Of a stretch of DNA of 64,000 nucleotides, positions 25,109-34,436 are shown one piece after another (within the stretch, counting starts at the first letter, position 1; every line of letters starts with the position of its first letter). The notes under the pieces are model-generated. The model was not told the origin of the DNA and ran no database searches. It saw nothing but the letters and a program-made list of their open reading frames with translations. The DNA comes from JALZVT01 sp039029135 (GTDB lineage: Bacteria; Pseudomonadota; Gammaproteobacteria; Pseudomonadales; Azotimanducaceae), in NCBI GenBank assembly GCA_039029135.1, contig JBCCGT010000012.1:98491-162490 (forward strand), read 5' to 3'. The position numbers and the translations under genes are program-made.

Positions 25109-26890
25109 ATGTACGAACAGTTTTTCCATCTCGAGAAGCGCCCGTTCTCGATCGCGCCGGATCCCGGCTTTCTCTATCTCAGCGATCGGCATCGCGATGC
25201 GCTCGCGCACCTGAAATATGGCATCGAGTCCGACGGCGGATTCGTGCTCGTCAGCGGCGAGGTGGGCACCGGCAAGACGACGCTGCTGCGCAACCTGATC
25301 ACCGACGTGCCGGGCAACATCGACGTCGTCTTCCTCCTCAACCCGCGCCTGACGGTCCGCGAGCTGCTGCAGACGATCTGCGATGAGCTGGGTATCGACT
25401 ATCCGCTGGAAGATCAGCACAGCGTCAAGCCTTACATCGACCGCCTGAACAAGCACCTGCTGCGGACTCACGAGGCGGGCCGTAGCACGGTCATGGTCAT
25501 CGACGAGGCGCAGAACCTATCGCCGGCCGTGCTCGAACAACTGCGCCTGCTGACCAACCTGGAGACAGACGAGCGCAAGCTGCTGCGCATCATCCTGGTC
25601 GGCCAGCCCGAGCTGAACGACATGCTCAATCGCAACGAGCTGCGCCAGCTGCGCCAGCGCATCACGGCGCGCTATCACCTCGGCCCGCTGGATCTGGCCG
25701 ATACGCGCGCGTACCTGTCGCACCGCTTGAGCGTGTCGGGCGGCAATCCGCAGCTCTTCAGCCCCTGGGCGAGCTGGAACATCCACCGCCTGGCCGGCGG
25801 CATACCGCGGCTGATCAACGTGATCGCCGATCGTTCGCTGCTCGGCGCCTACGTCGACGGCAAACCGCGGGTCGACCTGCGCACCACTATGAAGGCGGCC
25901 CGCGAGACTCTGGACGGTCCGACCCGCAAACGCCGCTGGCCCATGGCGGTCGCCGCCCTGCTGCTGGCGGGCGCGGGCGGCTGGTGGCTGGCGCAACAGC
26001 AGTTCGGCCCGACGCGGGCCACGGCCATCGCCAGCGCGCCGCCTCGGGTTCAAACATCGGCGCCGTCGCCCGGCTCGGATACGCGCCCAGCCGAGCAGGC
26101 GCCCCAGCAACCCGCGGCAGCGGCGCCGGCGGCAGAATCGGCATATCCGTCGTCCGAGGCGCCGCGCGTCGAACTGGCCGGTGAGGCGGCGGTCGCGGAG
26201 AGCGTCGCCAGCCTGGAGTCGATACCGGCGGCGAGCGAAACCTACGCGGGCGACCCAGTCGCGGACGACGGCTACGACTCTCTGTTGCTGCAGGCCACTA
26301 ACAACGAGCCGCCCTATCGCAGCCAGCGGCGCGCCTTCCAGGCGCTGTTCGATGAATGGAGCATCGACTACAACCCGCGCAGCCCGACCGTGCCCTGCGA
26401 TTTCGCGGTGCGCTACCAGCTGCAGTGCAATCGCCGCAGCGGCGACTGGGCGGAGGTCGAGACGCTGGACGTACCGGTGGTGCTGGAGTTTCGCAGCGCG
26501 AGCGGCCGCAGCTTTTACGCCACGGCTCGGCGGGTGCGCGGCGATCAGATCGAGCTGCGCCATCAGGGCGAGACCACGCGCGTCTCCCGCGCGAGCCTGA
26601 CTCGTGACTGGCCGGGCACGTACATCGCTCTGTGGCCGATGCCGAGCGGCTACCGCGGCGCACTGGTCAGCGGCGCACGCGACGCGGCGGTCGTGGAGCT
26701 GCGCAAGCTGCTGGGCGTTGCGATGGGACAGAACCTCGGCGGTTCGCAGCTGTTCGACTCGCGACTGGAAACCCTGCTGATGGAATTTCAGAGCAGCTAC
26801 GGCATCGAGGCGGACGGCATCGTCGGTCCCGTGACCTGGCTGTTCCTGCATCGCGCGGCGGGCTACGACCTGCCGAGCCTGGCCTCCTGA
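25109..26890 (+). CDS. gspA: General secretion pathway protein A (ExeA-like AAA ATPase)
   Basis: 593 residues. An AAA ATPase domain has Walker A GEVGTGKTTLL (50-60) and Walker B VMVIDEAQNL (128-137). A single membrane helix lies at about 278-296, then a low-complexity Ala/Pro region. A periplasmic part ends in a peptidoglycan-binding domain (FDSRLETLLMEFQ, YGIEADGIVGPVTW) at about 535-585. GspA works with GspB to insert the type II secretin through peptidoglycan. A C39-peptidase-like segment around PYRSQRRAFQALFDEW precedes the binding domain, as in ExeA. The gspB gene starts two bases after the stop. Confidence 0.93.
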   Translation: MYEQFFHLEKRPFSIAPDPGFLYLSDRHRDALAHLKYGIESDGGFVLVSGEVGTGKTTLLRNLITDVPGNIDVVFLLNPRLTVRELLQTICDELGIDYPLEDQHSVKPYIDRLNKHLLRTHEAGRSTVMVIDEAQNLSPAVLEQLRLLTNLETDERKLLRIILVGQPELNDMLNRNELRQLRQRITARYHLGPLDLADTRAYLSHRLSVSGGNPQLFSPWASWNIHRLAGGIPRLINVIADRSLLGAYVDGKPRVDLRTTMKAARETLDGPTRKRRWPMAVAALLLAGAGGWWLAQQQFGPTRATAIASAPPRVQTSAPSPGSDTRPAEQAPQQPAAAAPAAESAYPSSEAPRVELAGEAAVAESVASLESIPAASETYAGDPVADDGYDSLLLQATNNEPPYRSQRRAFQALFDEWSIDYNPRSPTVPCDFAVRYQLQCNRRSGDWAEVETLDVPVVLEFRSASGRSFYATARRVRGDQIELRHQGETTRVSRASLTRDWPGTYIALWPMPSGYRGALVSGARDAAVVELRKLLGVAMGQNLGGSQLFDSRLETLLMEFQSSYGIEADGIVGPVTWLFLHRAAGYDLPSLAS

Positions 26891-26891
26891 C

Positions 26892-27725
26892 GTGTCGTAC
26901 ATCCGCGCAGCGCTGGAAAAGGACGAACCGGGCGCGGCGCTGGGACACCAGCAGGCGACACCGCCCGCCCTGTCCGGCTTTTGGAAGGCGATCATCGGCG
27001 TCGTTTTGGCCTGCAATCTGGTGCTGATGGCGACGCTGTTTCTGGACCGCGACGACGGCCCGGAAGCGGCGCAGACGCGGGTCGTCGCCACTCCGATTGA
27101 GATGGCGGCGCCGCCGGTTGCGGCGAGCAGCCGCGACACCGTGAGCGCACCGCCACGCCCCGCGACGGAACCCGGTGGCGCACGCGTTGCGCGACCCGCA
27201 TCCAGCGCGCCGCGCGAGGGACAGAACCGCTTTGCACAGCAGATCAATGCGCCCAAGAAGACGCTGCCGGGGATTCTGAACGGCCCCGTAGAACCCGCGC
27301 CAAGGCCGAACGCGCCCGCCGGCAGTAACAGTTCGACGAGCGCCGCGGCGGCGAGCGAGCCGCGCGTCGCGACGAGTGCAGCAGGCGCGGAACCGAGTCT
27401 CGTAATCAGGCCGAGGTCGACCGCCGTCTCGGCCCCCGCGTCGAGCACCCAGCCGACGCTCGACGCGATCAGCTATGCCGAAGCGGGCCCGGCGCTGCGC
27501 ACGGAGCTGGCCAACCTCGACTTTTCGTTCCACATCTATGGCAGCGACTCGTCGACGCGCGCCGTCGTCGTCAACGGCTCACGCCTGCGTGAGGGCGAAC
27601 GCTTCGGGCGCTTCAAGTTGCTGCAGGTTTTGGAGGACGGCGGCGTCGTGCTGGAGATGAACACCGGCTCACGCGCGACGCGCGTGCGGTTACCAAATGT
27701 GATGGAACCGCTGCCCGAAGCCTGA
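26892..27725 (+). CDS. gspB: General secretion pathway protein B
   Basis: 277 residues starting at GTG (26892), one base after the gspA stop codon; MSYIRAALEK is the conserved GspB N-terminus. One membrane helix lies at about 31-50. It is followed by a long Ala/Pro/Thr-rich periplasmic linker and the C-terminal T2SSB domain, which contains LDFSFHIYGSDSSTRAVVVNG, LREGERF and VLEDGGVVL. GspB partners GspA and may contact the secretin. No other gsp genes are in the window, so the secretion apparatus must be encoded elsewhere. Confidence 0.9.
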   Translation: MSYIRAALEKDEPGAALGHQQATPPALSGFWKAIIGVVLACNLVLMATLFLDRDDGPEAAQTRVVATPIEMAAPPVAASSRDTVSAPPRPATEPGGARVARPASSAPREGQNRFAQQINAPKKTLPGILNGPVEPAPRPNAPAGSNSSTSAAAASEPRVATSAAGAEPSLVIRPRSTAVSAPASSTQPTLDAISYAEAGPALRTELANLDFSFHIYGSDSSTRAVVVNGSRLREGERFGRFKLLQVLEDGGVVLEMNTGSRATRVRLPNVMEPLPEA

Positions 27726-27750
27726 AGCAGCGGTGCAAAGCGAGAGGCGG

Positions 27751-29631
27751 CTAGACCGCGGCCTCCATGCTGGCCTTGTGCTGCAGCTGGTCGATGAAGA
27801 TGTCGACCAGATCGGCATCCAGCAGACCCAGCTTCGACTCTTCGTGGAGAATGCCAAAGGCCACGTCGGGGCTAACCGATGACTTGTACGGACGGTCCAT
27901 CGCCGTGAGCGCATCGTAGATGTCGCACACCGCCATGACCCGACTCGCGAGCGGAATTTCTTCGCCCTTCAGCCCGTCCGGATAGCCCGAGCCGTCGAGC
28001 TTTTCGTGATGCGCGCCGGCGATCGCCGGGACTTCTTTGAGCTGATTCGGCCAGGGCAATACGGACAGAAAGTCCTTAGTATGGACCACGTGCGCCTCGA
28101 TCTCGCGCCGCTCCGCGGCCGTCAGGCTACCGCGGCGCACGGACAGCGCCTCGACGTCGTGTGGCGATATCAGGGTCGACGCACTGCCATCCAGCTCCAC
28201 GAATGGCTGCTCCAGAATCTCGCGCAGGTCGTGAAACTCGCCGCTATCCACCACCGACGGCTGATTGGCGCGCTCGATCATTCCCATGTAGTCATCCAGT
28301 CTCGTGATCTGCTGGGCGAGCTCACGATGAACGCGCGCACGGGCGACCTCGAAGTCAACCTTGCGATCGTGCAGCAGATGCACCTCACGCTCCGCTGCCT
28401 TGCGACGCAGGCGTTCTTTCTGCAGAGCGATGCGCATCGCCAGAATCTCGATCCGCTCCGCAGGCAGCTTATGCGACTTCACCAGCAGCGCCTCACGCAC
28501 GCCAACCTTGCCGAAGTCATGCAACAGCGCCGCGTAGCGAACCTCGGTGAGATGCGCTTCGGTCAGGTGCAACGAACGAAACCGGCTGTTGCCGGACATT
28601 GGCAGCGCCTGCAGCAGCGCGACCGTCGATTCCGCGACGCGCGCCGAGTGACCGCTGGTACTAGGGTCCCGTTGTTCGATGGCCTTCACCGACGCCTGGA
28701 CGAAGCCCTCGAACAGTGCATTCACTTCCTTGATCAACCGGCTCTTCTGTACCGACAGCGCTGCCTGTGCCGCGATGGCACGCAGGATCTCGACGCTGTC
28801 GGCTTCGAACGGCACGACCTCGCCCGAGTCCGGCTCGAAGCGATTGATGAACTGCAGCACACCCACGACTTCGCCGTCGTGATCGCACATCGGCAGCACG
28901 AGCATGGATCTCGTGCGATAGCCGAACTGCTCGTCATAGGTGCGGTTGAATTCGAACGGCGCATCGGTCGGCAAGCGATAGACGTCGGGGACGTTGATTT
29001 CCTCCCCCGTGACGGCGACATACCCGGCAACCGAGCCGGTAGAGCGGGGCATGCGACATTCGCTCAGATTGACAACGACCGAACCCGATTGCGCGAGTTT
29101 GAAATACAGTCGCGCCTCGTCTTCGTCCTGCTCGTCCTCGATCAGGAACAGCGTCGCGCCGTCGCACGCCGCAATGTTGCGCGCCTCGCTGAGCAACTTC
29201 TCTAGCAGCGCCTCGAACTTCATCGGGCCCGCGAGGGCAGCGCCCATCTCGGCGAGCTGATGAACCTGTTGACGTCGCGACGCTATGGAGCTTTCGGCGT
29301 GGGACAGCTTCCGATGCAGCCGATACTGATCTTCAGCGTGGCGCAGGATCTGCTCCAAGACGCGCCGCTCCTGGGTCCATCCACCCAGGAACACGTCAAC
29401 CTTGCTGCGGCAGGTATCGTCGCTGCCTACAAAGAGCGCGCCGGGAAATCGGACGCGCGCCTCGTCGCTAAAACTGGGTTCCCCCAGCACCACGAGGGCG
29501 ACGTTGCTGTCTGCGACATCCAGATCGTCGCGCGCAACCCGCCAGCCCTGGGCGATCGCAAGCGTAACGAGTGGCGACTCCCCGGCGTCGGCGAGCAGCA
29601 GTGTGGGCTTGAGTCCTTCGGCGGCGATCAT
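27751..29631 (-). CDS. GAF and HD-GYP domain protein (cyclic-di-GMP phosphodiesterase)
   Basis: 626 residues. The first 85 resemble a degenerate receiver (LLLADAGESP, VALVVLGEP) without the usual phosphoacceptor context. A coiled stretch leads to a GAF domain (about 130-300; RSMLVLPMCDHDGEVVGVLQF). The HD-GYP domain has H371-D372 in LLHDFGKVG and the GYP part HHEKLDGSGYPDGL at 541-554. Between these, about 120 residues (390-505) rich in charged helix replace a short linker, an unusual insertion. The metal-binding residues look complete, so hydrolysis of cyclic-di-GMP is plausible. It is transcribed toward gspB, convergent with it. Confidence 0.9.
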   Translation of the reverse strand: MIAAEGLKPTLLLADAGESPLVTLAIAQGWRVARDDLDVADSNVALVVLGEPSFSDEARVRFPGALFVGSDDTCRSKVDVFLGGWTQERRVLEQILRHAEDQYRLHRKLSHAESSIASRRQQVHQLAEMGAALAGPMKFEALLEKLLSEARNIAACDGATLFLIEDEQDEDEARLYFKLAQSGSVVVNLSECRMPRSTGSVAGYVAVTGEEINVPDVYRLPTDAPFEFNRTYDEQFGYRTRSMLVLPMCDHDGEVVGVLQFINRFEPDSGEVVPFEADSVEILRAIAAQAALSVQKSRLIKEVNALFEGFVQASVKAIEQRDPSTSGHSARVAESTVALLQALPMSGNSRFRSLHLTEAHLTEVRYAALLHDFGKVGVREALLVKSHKLPAERIEILAMRIALQKERLRRKAAEREVHLLHDRKVDFEVARARVHRELAQQITRLDDYMGMIERANQPSVVDSGEFHDLREILEQPFVELDGSASTLISPHDVEALSVRRGSLTAAERREIEAHVVHTKDFLSVLPWPNQLKEVPAIAGAHHEKLDGSGYPDGLKGEEIPLASRVMAVCDIYDALTAMDRPYKSSVSPDVAFGILHEESKLGLLDADLVDIFIDQLQHKASMEAAV

Positions 29632-29860
29632 TGGTCCCGGTGCATGCAGCGAACGAATGGCATCGAGTATGCAGACTCGTCCGGTCAGGCACGGGGATAG
29701 CGATCACACATTGACGTCAGGCAATTCCAATTGCGTCAAACTCTCGGCAGCTCGGACGCAATCATCGAACACCAGAATTTCGGCGCGCCCATAAACAGGG
29801 CACTATCGAGCCATACGCGATCGATTTTTGTACCGAACGCCGCAGGACCAGCGCGGTTCG

Positions 29861-30601
29861 CTATTGGCCCGCCGGCGCCGCGGCCTGGGACTCGAGTTCG
29901 CGGCGCAGCCCGTCGACTCGCGCCTGCAGATCGTTCAGCCGGCTGTTGAGTTGCACCCGGTAGGCATCGATCGCAGCAACCGCCTGCTCGTTACGCACAA
30001 CACGCTGACTGAGGCTGTCATTAGCAGCAAGCTGCGCCACCGTTTGCCGCAGCTCGCCCTGCGCGCTGCCGAGCTGCTCTAGCCGCTTGCTGATGGCGTC
30101 CAGCTCGGCGAGCCGATCGAGCGAGGCCGCCTGCTCGGCGATGGATTCGGATTGCGCGTCCAGCTTGCCGACCAGCTGTTGGCTGGACTGACGCAGCCCG
30201 CCGACGGTTTTCTGCAGGCTGGCGAGCGCGGCCTGGTTTTCCTTGATCCACTTGCGGTTGTCGCGATGCGCGATGTCCCACAGCTTGCGAATCTCGTTTT
30301 CCCAGAAGCCCAGCTTCTCCTTCGTGTCTTCGCCCGCATCCACCATGACCTCGTCGGTGGCGCGCAGTCGATCTTCCAGCACCTGCAAGCGTTTGTCCGC
30401 GGCGTCGCGGTCGGCCTCCGCCGCCTTGAGCAGCTCTTGCTGGTTGATGATGAACCAGCCTGCGAGTACCAGACCCGCGACCAAAATGACGAGCATGAGG
30501 TTCGTGAACCAGCCGCCGCCCGAGGAAGACTGCCGCGCGGGCTCGCGACGCCGGTTCGGGCGCACGTCATCCGGGCTGGCTGAGATGTGCGGTTCAGACA
30601 T
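29861..30601 (-). CDS. Single-pass membrane protein with long coiled coil, unknown function
   Basis: 246 residues. A basic cytoplasmic tail of about 30 residues is followed by one helix (NLMLVILVAGLVLAGWFII, about 34-52), then almost 180 residues of heptad-like coiled coil with no enzyme motif. A central FWENEIRKLWDIAHRDNRKWIKENQ segment is more conserved-looking than the rest. Similar proteins are annotated only as hypothetical or misannotated ATPases in gammaproteobacteria. The coil should project into the periplasm. The gene stands alone upstream of the PuuD-like gene. Confidence 0.75.
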   Translation of the reverse strand: MSEPHISASPDDVRPNRRREPARQSSSGGGWFTNLMLVILVAGLVLAGWFIINQQELLKAAEADRDAADKRLQVLEDRLRATDEVMVDAGEDTKEKLGFWENEIRKLWDIAHRDNRKWIKENQAALASLQKTVGGLRQSSQQLVGKLDAQSESIAEQAASLDRLAELDAISKRLEQLGSAQGELRQTVAQLAANDSLSQRVVRNEQAVAAIDAYRVQLNSRLNDLQARVDGLRRELESQAAAPAGQ

Positions 30602-30735
30602 GAGATAAAGACACCTGATGAAACTGTGGCTTGTGCGTGGTCAGGATTGTAGCGGGATCGCGGCGCGACGTCGGGTCTGTCGTGGCGAGCGCAGGCGCTG
30701 GGAAGTGGGTGAGGAGGCGGGTGAGGAAGCGGTCC

Positions 30736-30760
30736 CCGGCGGCCCACGCGGGGCCGCCGG
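30736..30760. terminator. Perfect 10-bp GC hairpin downstream of the PuuD-like gene
   Basis: CCGGCGGCCC (30736-30745) and GGGCCGCCGG (30751-30760) pair perfectly around a five-base loop. It sits 15 nt beyond the stop of the minus-strand PuuD-like gene. No T-run follows on either strand, so it is not a canonical intrinsic terminator. It may act as an RNA 3'-end stabiliser or assist Rho-dependent termination. Confidence 0.45.
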
Positions 30761-30775
30761 AGATGGGTGGGCGCA

Positions 30776-31426
30776 TTACAGGATGCTGACGATGCCCCAC
30801 ATCACGGCGGTCAAGACGAACCCGCTGGTGATCACGCCACTGACGCTGGTTATCGGGCCCTGCTTACCGAAGATCCCGTTCAGCTCGATGGCGAGAATGA
30901 TCGCCATGCAGATCAGGAAACTGGTGCCGCTGAAATCCACAATGCCGTGGCTGTAGTGGGCGCTCGACCCCATGAAGAACAGCATAGGAATAGAAAACAG
31001 CGTGTTGGTACGCGAGGCCAGCAGCGCCTTGGCGGCAGCGCCGGCGGCTTCCGGCAACGGCGCGCCACCCGCCTTGACCTGTTCGTTGGATGCGATGGCA
31101 ATCTTCTGATTGCGCCAGATGATGCCCCAAACGTTGAGGAACATGAGCGTCCCCATGGTCGCGCCGAGCGCGATATCGAGGGTCATCGCCGTGTGCCGCG
31201 GTACCAGCATGACGAGCCCCGTGAGGAACGTCAGCAGCGCGCCATAACGGAACCACCACAGCGCGCGAGGCACCAGCTTGACGAAGGCGTCGACCCGGGC
31301 GCTGTCGTCAGCCTCCTTAAAGTACGAGCCCTGGACGAAGTTGAAGTAGTAAAGCAGGCCGATCCAGGTGATACCGGCCAGAAAGTGGCCCCACCGGGCC
31401 AGATAGTCGATTGTCGCTGCATCCAT
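30776..31426 (-). CDS. PuuD-like (urate hydroxylase membrane domain) integral membrane protein
   Basis: 216 residues with about five to six membrane helices. The opening LARWGHFLAGITWIGLLYYFNFVQG and the PRALWWFRYGALLTFLTG segment are characteristic of the PF06181 membrane domain. Family histidines and a WxR motif are visible (H14, WWFRYG). Classical PuuD adds a C-terminal cytochrome c domain (CxxCH) for urate oxidation. That domain is absent here, so the urate role is uncertain and an accessory redox or heme-linked function is equally possible. No purine catabolism genes are nearby. Confidence 0.75.
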   Translation of the reverse strand: MDAATIDYLARWGHFLAGITWIGLLYYFNFVQGSYFKEADDSARVDAFVKLVPRALWWFRYGALLTFLTGLVMLVPRHTAMTLDIALGATMGTLMFLNVWGIIWRNQKIAIASNEQVKAGGAPLPEAAGAAAKALLASRTNTLFSIPMLFFMGSSAHYSHGIVDFSGTSFLICMAIILAIELNGIFGKQGPITSVSGVITSGFVLTAVMWGIVSIL

Positions 31427-31690
31427 TGTTATGAGTCCCCCTGCAACCGTTCGGACCAGTAGCCCACGGCGCGTTCGTTTAAATCCCGTCGCGACCCGCC
31501 CAAGCGTCCAGCTAGAACGGCCAGCGACGGCGTATTGAACCCCGCTCTGTGTACTGCACTACAGTTAGAGGTATGCCTCGCGCGCAGATGATAGCAAACG
31601 CATCACGATGATCCCGAGGGGCGTTCCCCGCCCGAAAAGGCGTAAGGTTACGGTGGGAAAGTAGGGAGCTAAGACCGGGAGACGAAGACC

Positions 31691-32527
31691 ATGACCAATC
31701 CAGTGCTGTACGAGGTAGCAGCGGGCGTCGCCACACTCACTTTAAATCGCCCGGAGCGGCTGAACGCGATGACGCCCGAGCTGATGGGCGGGATCACGGC
31801 TGCATTCGATCGTGTCCGTGCTGATGAATCCGTGCGAGCCGTCGTCTTGACCGGCGCCGGACGCGGATTCTGTGCTGGCGCGGACCTGACCGCCGTGGCC
31901 GAGGGCTCGGGCACCGAGCGCGCGAACGACGCAGCCGCGTCAAGCGCCCAGGGCGATCAAACGATGGACGTCTACAACAACGCACTGCGCGCGATTCATG
32001 ACGCTCCGGTTCCCACGATCGCACGAATCAACGGGGCTGCCGCGGGCGGCGGACTCGGTCTCGCGCTTGCGTGCGACATCACGATCGCGGCCCGCTCGGC
32101 GTTCTTCGTCGCAACCTTCGGTCCAAGGCTCGGCATCGTTCCGGATATGGGCGCGACCTGGAGCGTACCGCGACTGGTCGGCCGCGCCAGGGCTCTGGGG
32201 ATGGAGCTGCTCGGCGAACGAATCGACGCGACCCGGGCCGAACAGTGGGGACTAATCTGGCGCACCGTCGACGACGAGCGGCTGGATACCGAGGTAGACG
32301 CCATCGCGGCCCAGCTCGCGCGTATGTCGCCGGCGGCGGCGCTGCGCATTCGACGCACCGCAGACGCGGCGCTGAACAACAGCTTCAGCGATCAGCTCGA
32401 TCTGGAGATGGTGCATCAGGGGGTGCTGATCCCGCGCAACATGCGCGAGGGCGCACTGGCGTTCACCGAAAAGCGCGAGCCGGCATTCGACGGCCGACGT
32501 GACGATCCCAGCGAGATCAGCGACTGA
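31691..32527 (+). CDS. Enoyl-CoA hydratase/isomerase family protein
   Basis: 278 residues, the typical crotonase length. An oxyanion-hole region lies at GRGFCAGADL near residue 58 and a second at NGAAAGGGLGLALACD. The FGPRLGIVPDMGATWSVPRLVG segment places the catalytic acid position beside PDMG rather than the usual E in hydratases, so it may be an isomerase or a hydratase variant. A good ribosome site (GGGAG) lies about 10 nt upstream of the ATG. It converges with the pseudouridine synthase gene with eight bases between stops. It likely acts on acyl-CoA in fatty-acid breakdown. Confidence 0.88.
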   Translation: MTNPVLYEVAAGVATLTLNRPERLNAMTPELMGGITAAFDRVRADESVRAVVLTGAGRGFCAGADLTAVAEGSGTERANDAAASSAQGDQTMDVYNNALRAIHDAPVPTIARINGAAAGGGLGLALACDITIAARSAFFVATFGPRLGIVPDMGATWSVPRLVGRARALGMELLGERIDATRAEQWGLIWRTVDDERLDTEVDAIAAQLARMSPAAALRIRRTADAALNNSFSDQLDLEMVHQGVLIPRNMREGALAFTEKREPAFDGRRDDPSEISD

Positions 32528-32535
32528 GCGTCGGT

Positions 32536-33411
32536 TCAGATCGCCGTCTCGGGATCGAACAGAGCGCGCGTCGCATCGATGCGAAAGCGCGCGGGCTTGC
32601 CTGAATCCGGACAGGTGAATTCGAGTTCTACCGCAACCAGCCGCAGATCCTGCGCCGGCTCACCAGGGCCATAAAGGCGATCTCCCAAGACCGGGTGCCC
32701 GATCGCGGCTAGCTGTGCGCGGATCTGATGCCGGCGACCCGTTTCGAGTTCGACGGTGACCAAGGACCAGCGCGCATCAAAGCGATGCGGCGTCACCCGA
32801 CTTCTTGCCCGTTTGCCGTCGACCGGCGCGATGAGCGTCAGCGGCGCATCCAGACGCCCAGCGACCTCGGCCTGATAGATCTTGCGGACCGCGCGGTCGC
32901 GAAACTGCGCCGCGAGCGCGGCGGCGGCCTTGCGCCTGTGCGCCAGGACCATGAGGCCGCGCGTCGCGCGATCGAGACGATGGACGATGAATGACGCGCG
33001 ATCCAGACGCTGTTCGACCACGCGGACAATGGCGTGGTGGTCGCCGAAGCGCGAGCCGGACGACATCAGCCCGGCAGGTTTGAACCAAACAGAGTAGGCG
33101 TCGTGATCGGCAACGAGATCGGGCTGTGGCGCGGTGGCCGCCAGGATCGCCGGATTGTAGTTGAGCGCGACGATTTCACCGCGTGCCAGCACGCTCGAGG
33201 CGCGGCGCAGACGCTTCGCGCGAGTGCCCGCACCCGGGCGACGCAGCCAGACCGCACCCTTTCGCATTGCGTCCTTGACCCGCGTCTTCGACAGCCCGGT
33301 TGCCTCGCTCAGCAGCTCGACAACCGGTTGTGCTCGCTCGGCGCGCAGCTCGATTTCAAGGATCTCGGTGTCCGGGGCCAGAACGCCTCGCTCGTTTTTG
33401 TCATCCGTCAC
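32536..33411 (-). CDS. RluA-family RNA pseudouridine synthase
   Basis: 291 residues. The catalytic aspartate lies in the motif HRLDRATRGL (about residue 145), and the RluA-family RKIYQAEVAGR and TGRRHQIRAQLAAIGHPVLGDRLYG blocks follow. An N-terminal S4-like region contains GLSKTRVKDAMRKGAVWLRR. It should convert uridine to pseudouridine in rRNA or tRNA; the specific position is not predictable. It is divergent from the carbonic-anhydrase-like gene, with 48 nt between starts. Confidence 0.9.
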   Translation of the reverse strand: MTDDKNERGVLAPDTEILEIELRAERAQPVVELLSEATGLSKTRVKDAMRKGAVWLRRPGAGTRAKRLRRASSVLARGEIVALNYNPAILAATAPQPDLVADHDAYSVWFKPAGLMSSGSRFGDHHAIVRVVEQRLDRASFIVHRLDRATRGLMVLAHRRKAAAALAAQFRDRAVRKIYQAEVAGRLDAPLTLIAPVDGKRARSRVTPHRFDARWSLVTVELETGRRHQIRAQLAAIGHPVLGDRLYGPGEPAQDLRLVAVELEFTCPDSGKPARFRIDATRALFDPETAI

Positions 33412-33459
33412 GCGGGCACTTTAGACTGGCCAGCGGAGACAGGCGAGGGGCCCAGAGCC

Positions 33460-34041
33460 ATGATCGACTCGAGCATCGACACCAGTCGCGCGGCCTGGAT
33501 CGCGCCGAGCGCAGAGCTGTACGGCGACGTACGCATTCACGACGGCGTGAGCATCTGGCCGCAAAGCGTGCTGCGGGTCGAGGCGACCCACATCGAGATA
33601 GGCGCCTACACAAACCTGCAGGACTTCGTGATGGTGCACTTTGGGTCGAACGGCGAAAGCGTCATCGGCGCCTATTGCTCCATCACGCACCACGCGACCA
33701 TTCACGGCGCCAACATCGGCGACTGCTGCCTGATCGGCATCAACGCGACCATCATGGACGGCGCGGTGATCGGCGAGAACAGTATCGTCGCCGGCAACAG
33801 CATCGTGCGCGAGGGCACGGTGATTCCGCCCAACAGCATCGTCGCGGGCGTGCCGGGCAAGGTGATCGCGGAGCGCAACAACTACATCGACAACAAGATG
33901 AATGCCGTCGCGTATCACGAAAACGCCCTCGGCTACGCACGCGGCTACTACCGGCGTTGGTCCGATCCAGACTACGAGGGGCTCATCCTGCGGCGCAGGG
34001 CCGAGATCGAAGCGGAGTTCGCGGCAGCGGGCGGCAGCTAG
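33460..34041 (+). CDS. Gamma-class carbonic anhydrase / left-handed beta-helix hexapeptide-repeat protein
   Basis: 193 residues from the ATG at 33460; the open frame upstream lies antisense to the pseudouridine synthase and is not coding. Hexapeptide repeats form most of the chain (IHDGVSIWPQSVLRVE, GAYCSITHHATIHGANIGDCCLIG). Candidate zinc histidines are in MVHFGS and ITHHATIHG. Relatives (YrdA/CaiE/PaaY type) are zinc-dependent carbonic anhydrases or thioesterases. The C-terminal helix has YHENALGYARGYYRRW. The 3' end overlaps the convergent lipoprotein gene by four bases. Confidence 0.88.
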   Translation: MIDSSIDTSRAAWIAPSAELYGDVRIHDGVSIWPQSVLRVEATHIEIGAYTNLQDFVMVHFGSNGESVIGAYCSITHHATIHGANIGDCCLIGINATIMDGAVIGENSIVAGNSIVREGTVIPPNSIVAGVPGKVIAERNNYIDNKMNAVAYHENALGYARGYYRRWSDPDYEGLILRRRAEIEAEFAAAGGS

Positions 34042-34436
34042 GGTCGCCTCGGCGTCACCCGATAGATCGTCCGCCCAGGGAGAAAGCGCCGCGTGATCGC
34101 GGGATCGGACACGGGATCGCAGCGCGCCGGGTAGATCTGGTCCCCCAGTTTAATGCGCACGTTGGGATTCGCCTCAATGAAGCGGCGCCAGCGTCGCGCA
34201 CCGGCATCGATGTACAGCGCCTCGTCGATCACGGTGGTGCGCAGCAATACCGAGTAAGGCCGCTCCGGCCGCACTTCCAGAGTGAGCAGCGCGTGCCGAT
34301 CAGCGAAAGCAAAATCATCGGCGATGGCGACCTCGCCGCGCAGCGCCTTGCCGGGAAACACCAGCATCGGCGATTGACAGGCGGCCAGCGTTAGCAGGCA
34401 GCCGGCGAGCAACGCTCCAAGCGTCGGCTTGTTCAT
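34038..34436 (-). CDS. Small lipoprotein, unknown function
   Basis: 132 residues from the ATG at 34436, overlapping the phosphotransferase stop by ATGA. The leader MNKPTLGALLAGCLLTLAAC ends in a lipobox cysteine at residue 20, so a lipid-anchored periplasmic protein is predicted. The mature part is mostly beta (ALLTLEVRPERPYSVLLRTTV) with one cysteine (YPARCDPVS). No family was recognised. It is probably translationally coupled to the APH-like kinase; the relationship is unclear. Confidence 0.7.
   Translation of the reverse strand: MNKPTLGALLAGCLLTLAACQSPMLVFPGKALRGEVAIADDFAFADRHALLTLEVRPERPYSVLLRTTVIDEALYIDAGARRWRRFIEANPNVRIKLGDQIYPARCDPVSDPAITRRFLPGRTIYRVTPRRP

Noticed and set aside
25517..27448. 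A 643-codon minus-strand open frame
   Set aside because: It is antisense to gspA and gspB, whose domain motifs are unambiguous.
28006..29205. A 399-codon plus-strand open frame
   Set aside because: It lies antisense to the GAF/HD-GYP gene, which has complete catalytic motifs.
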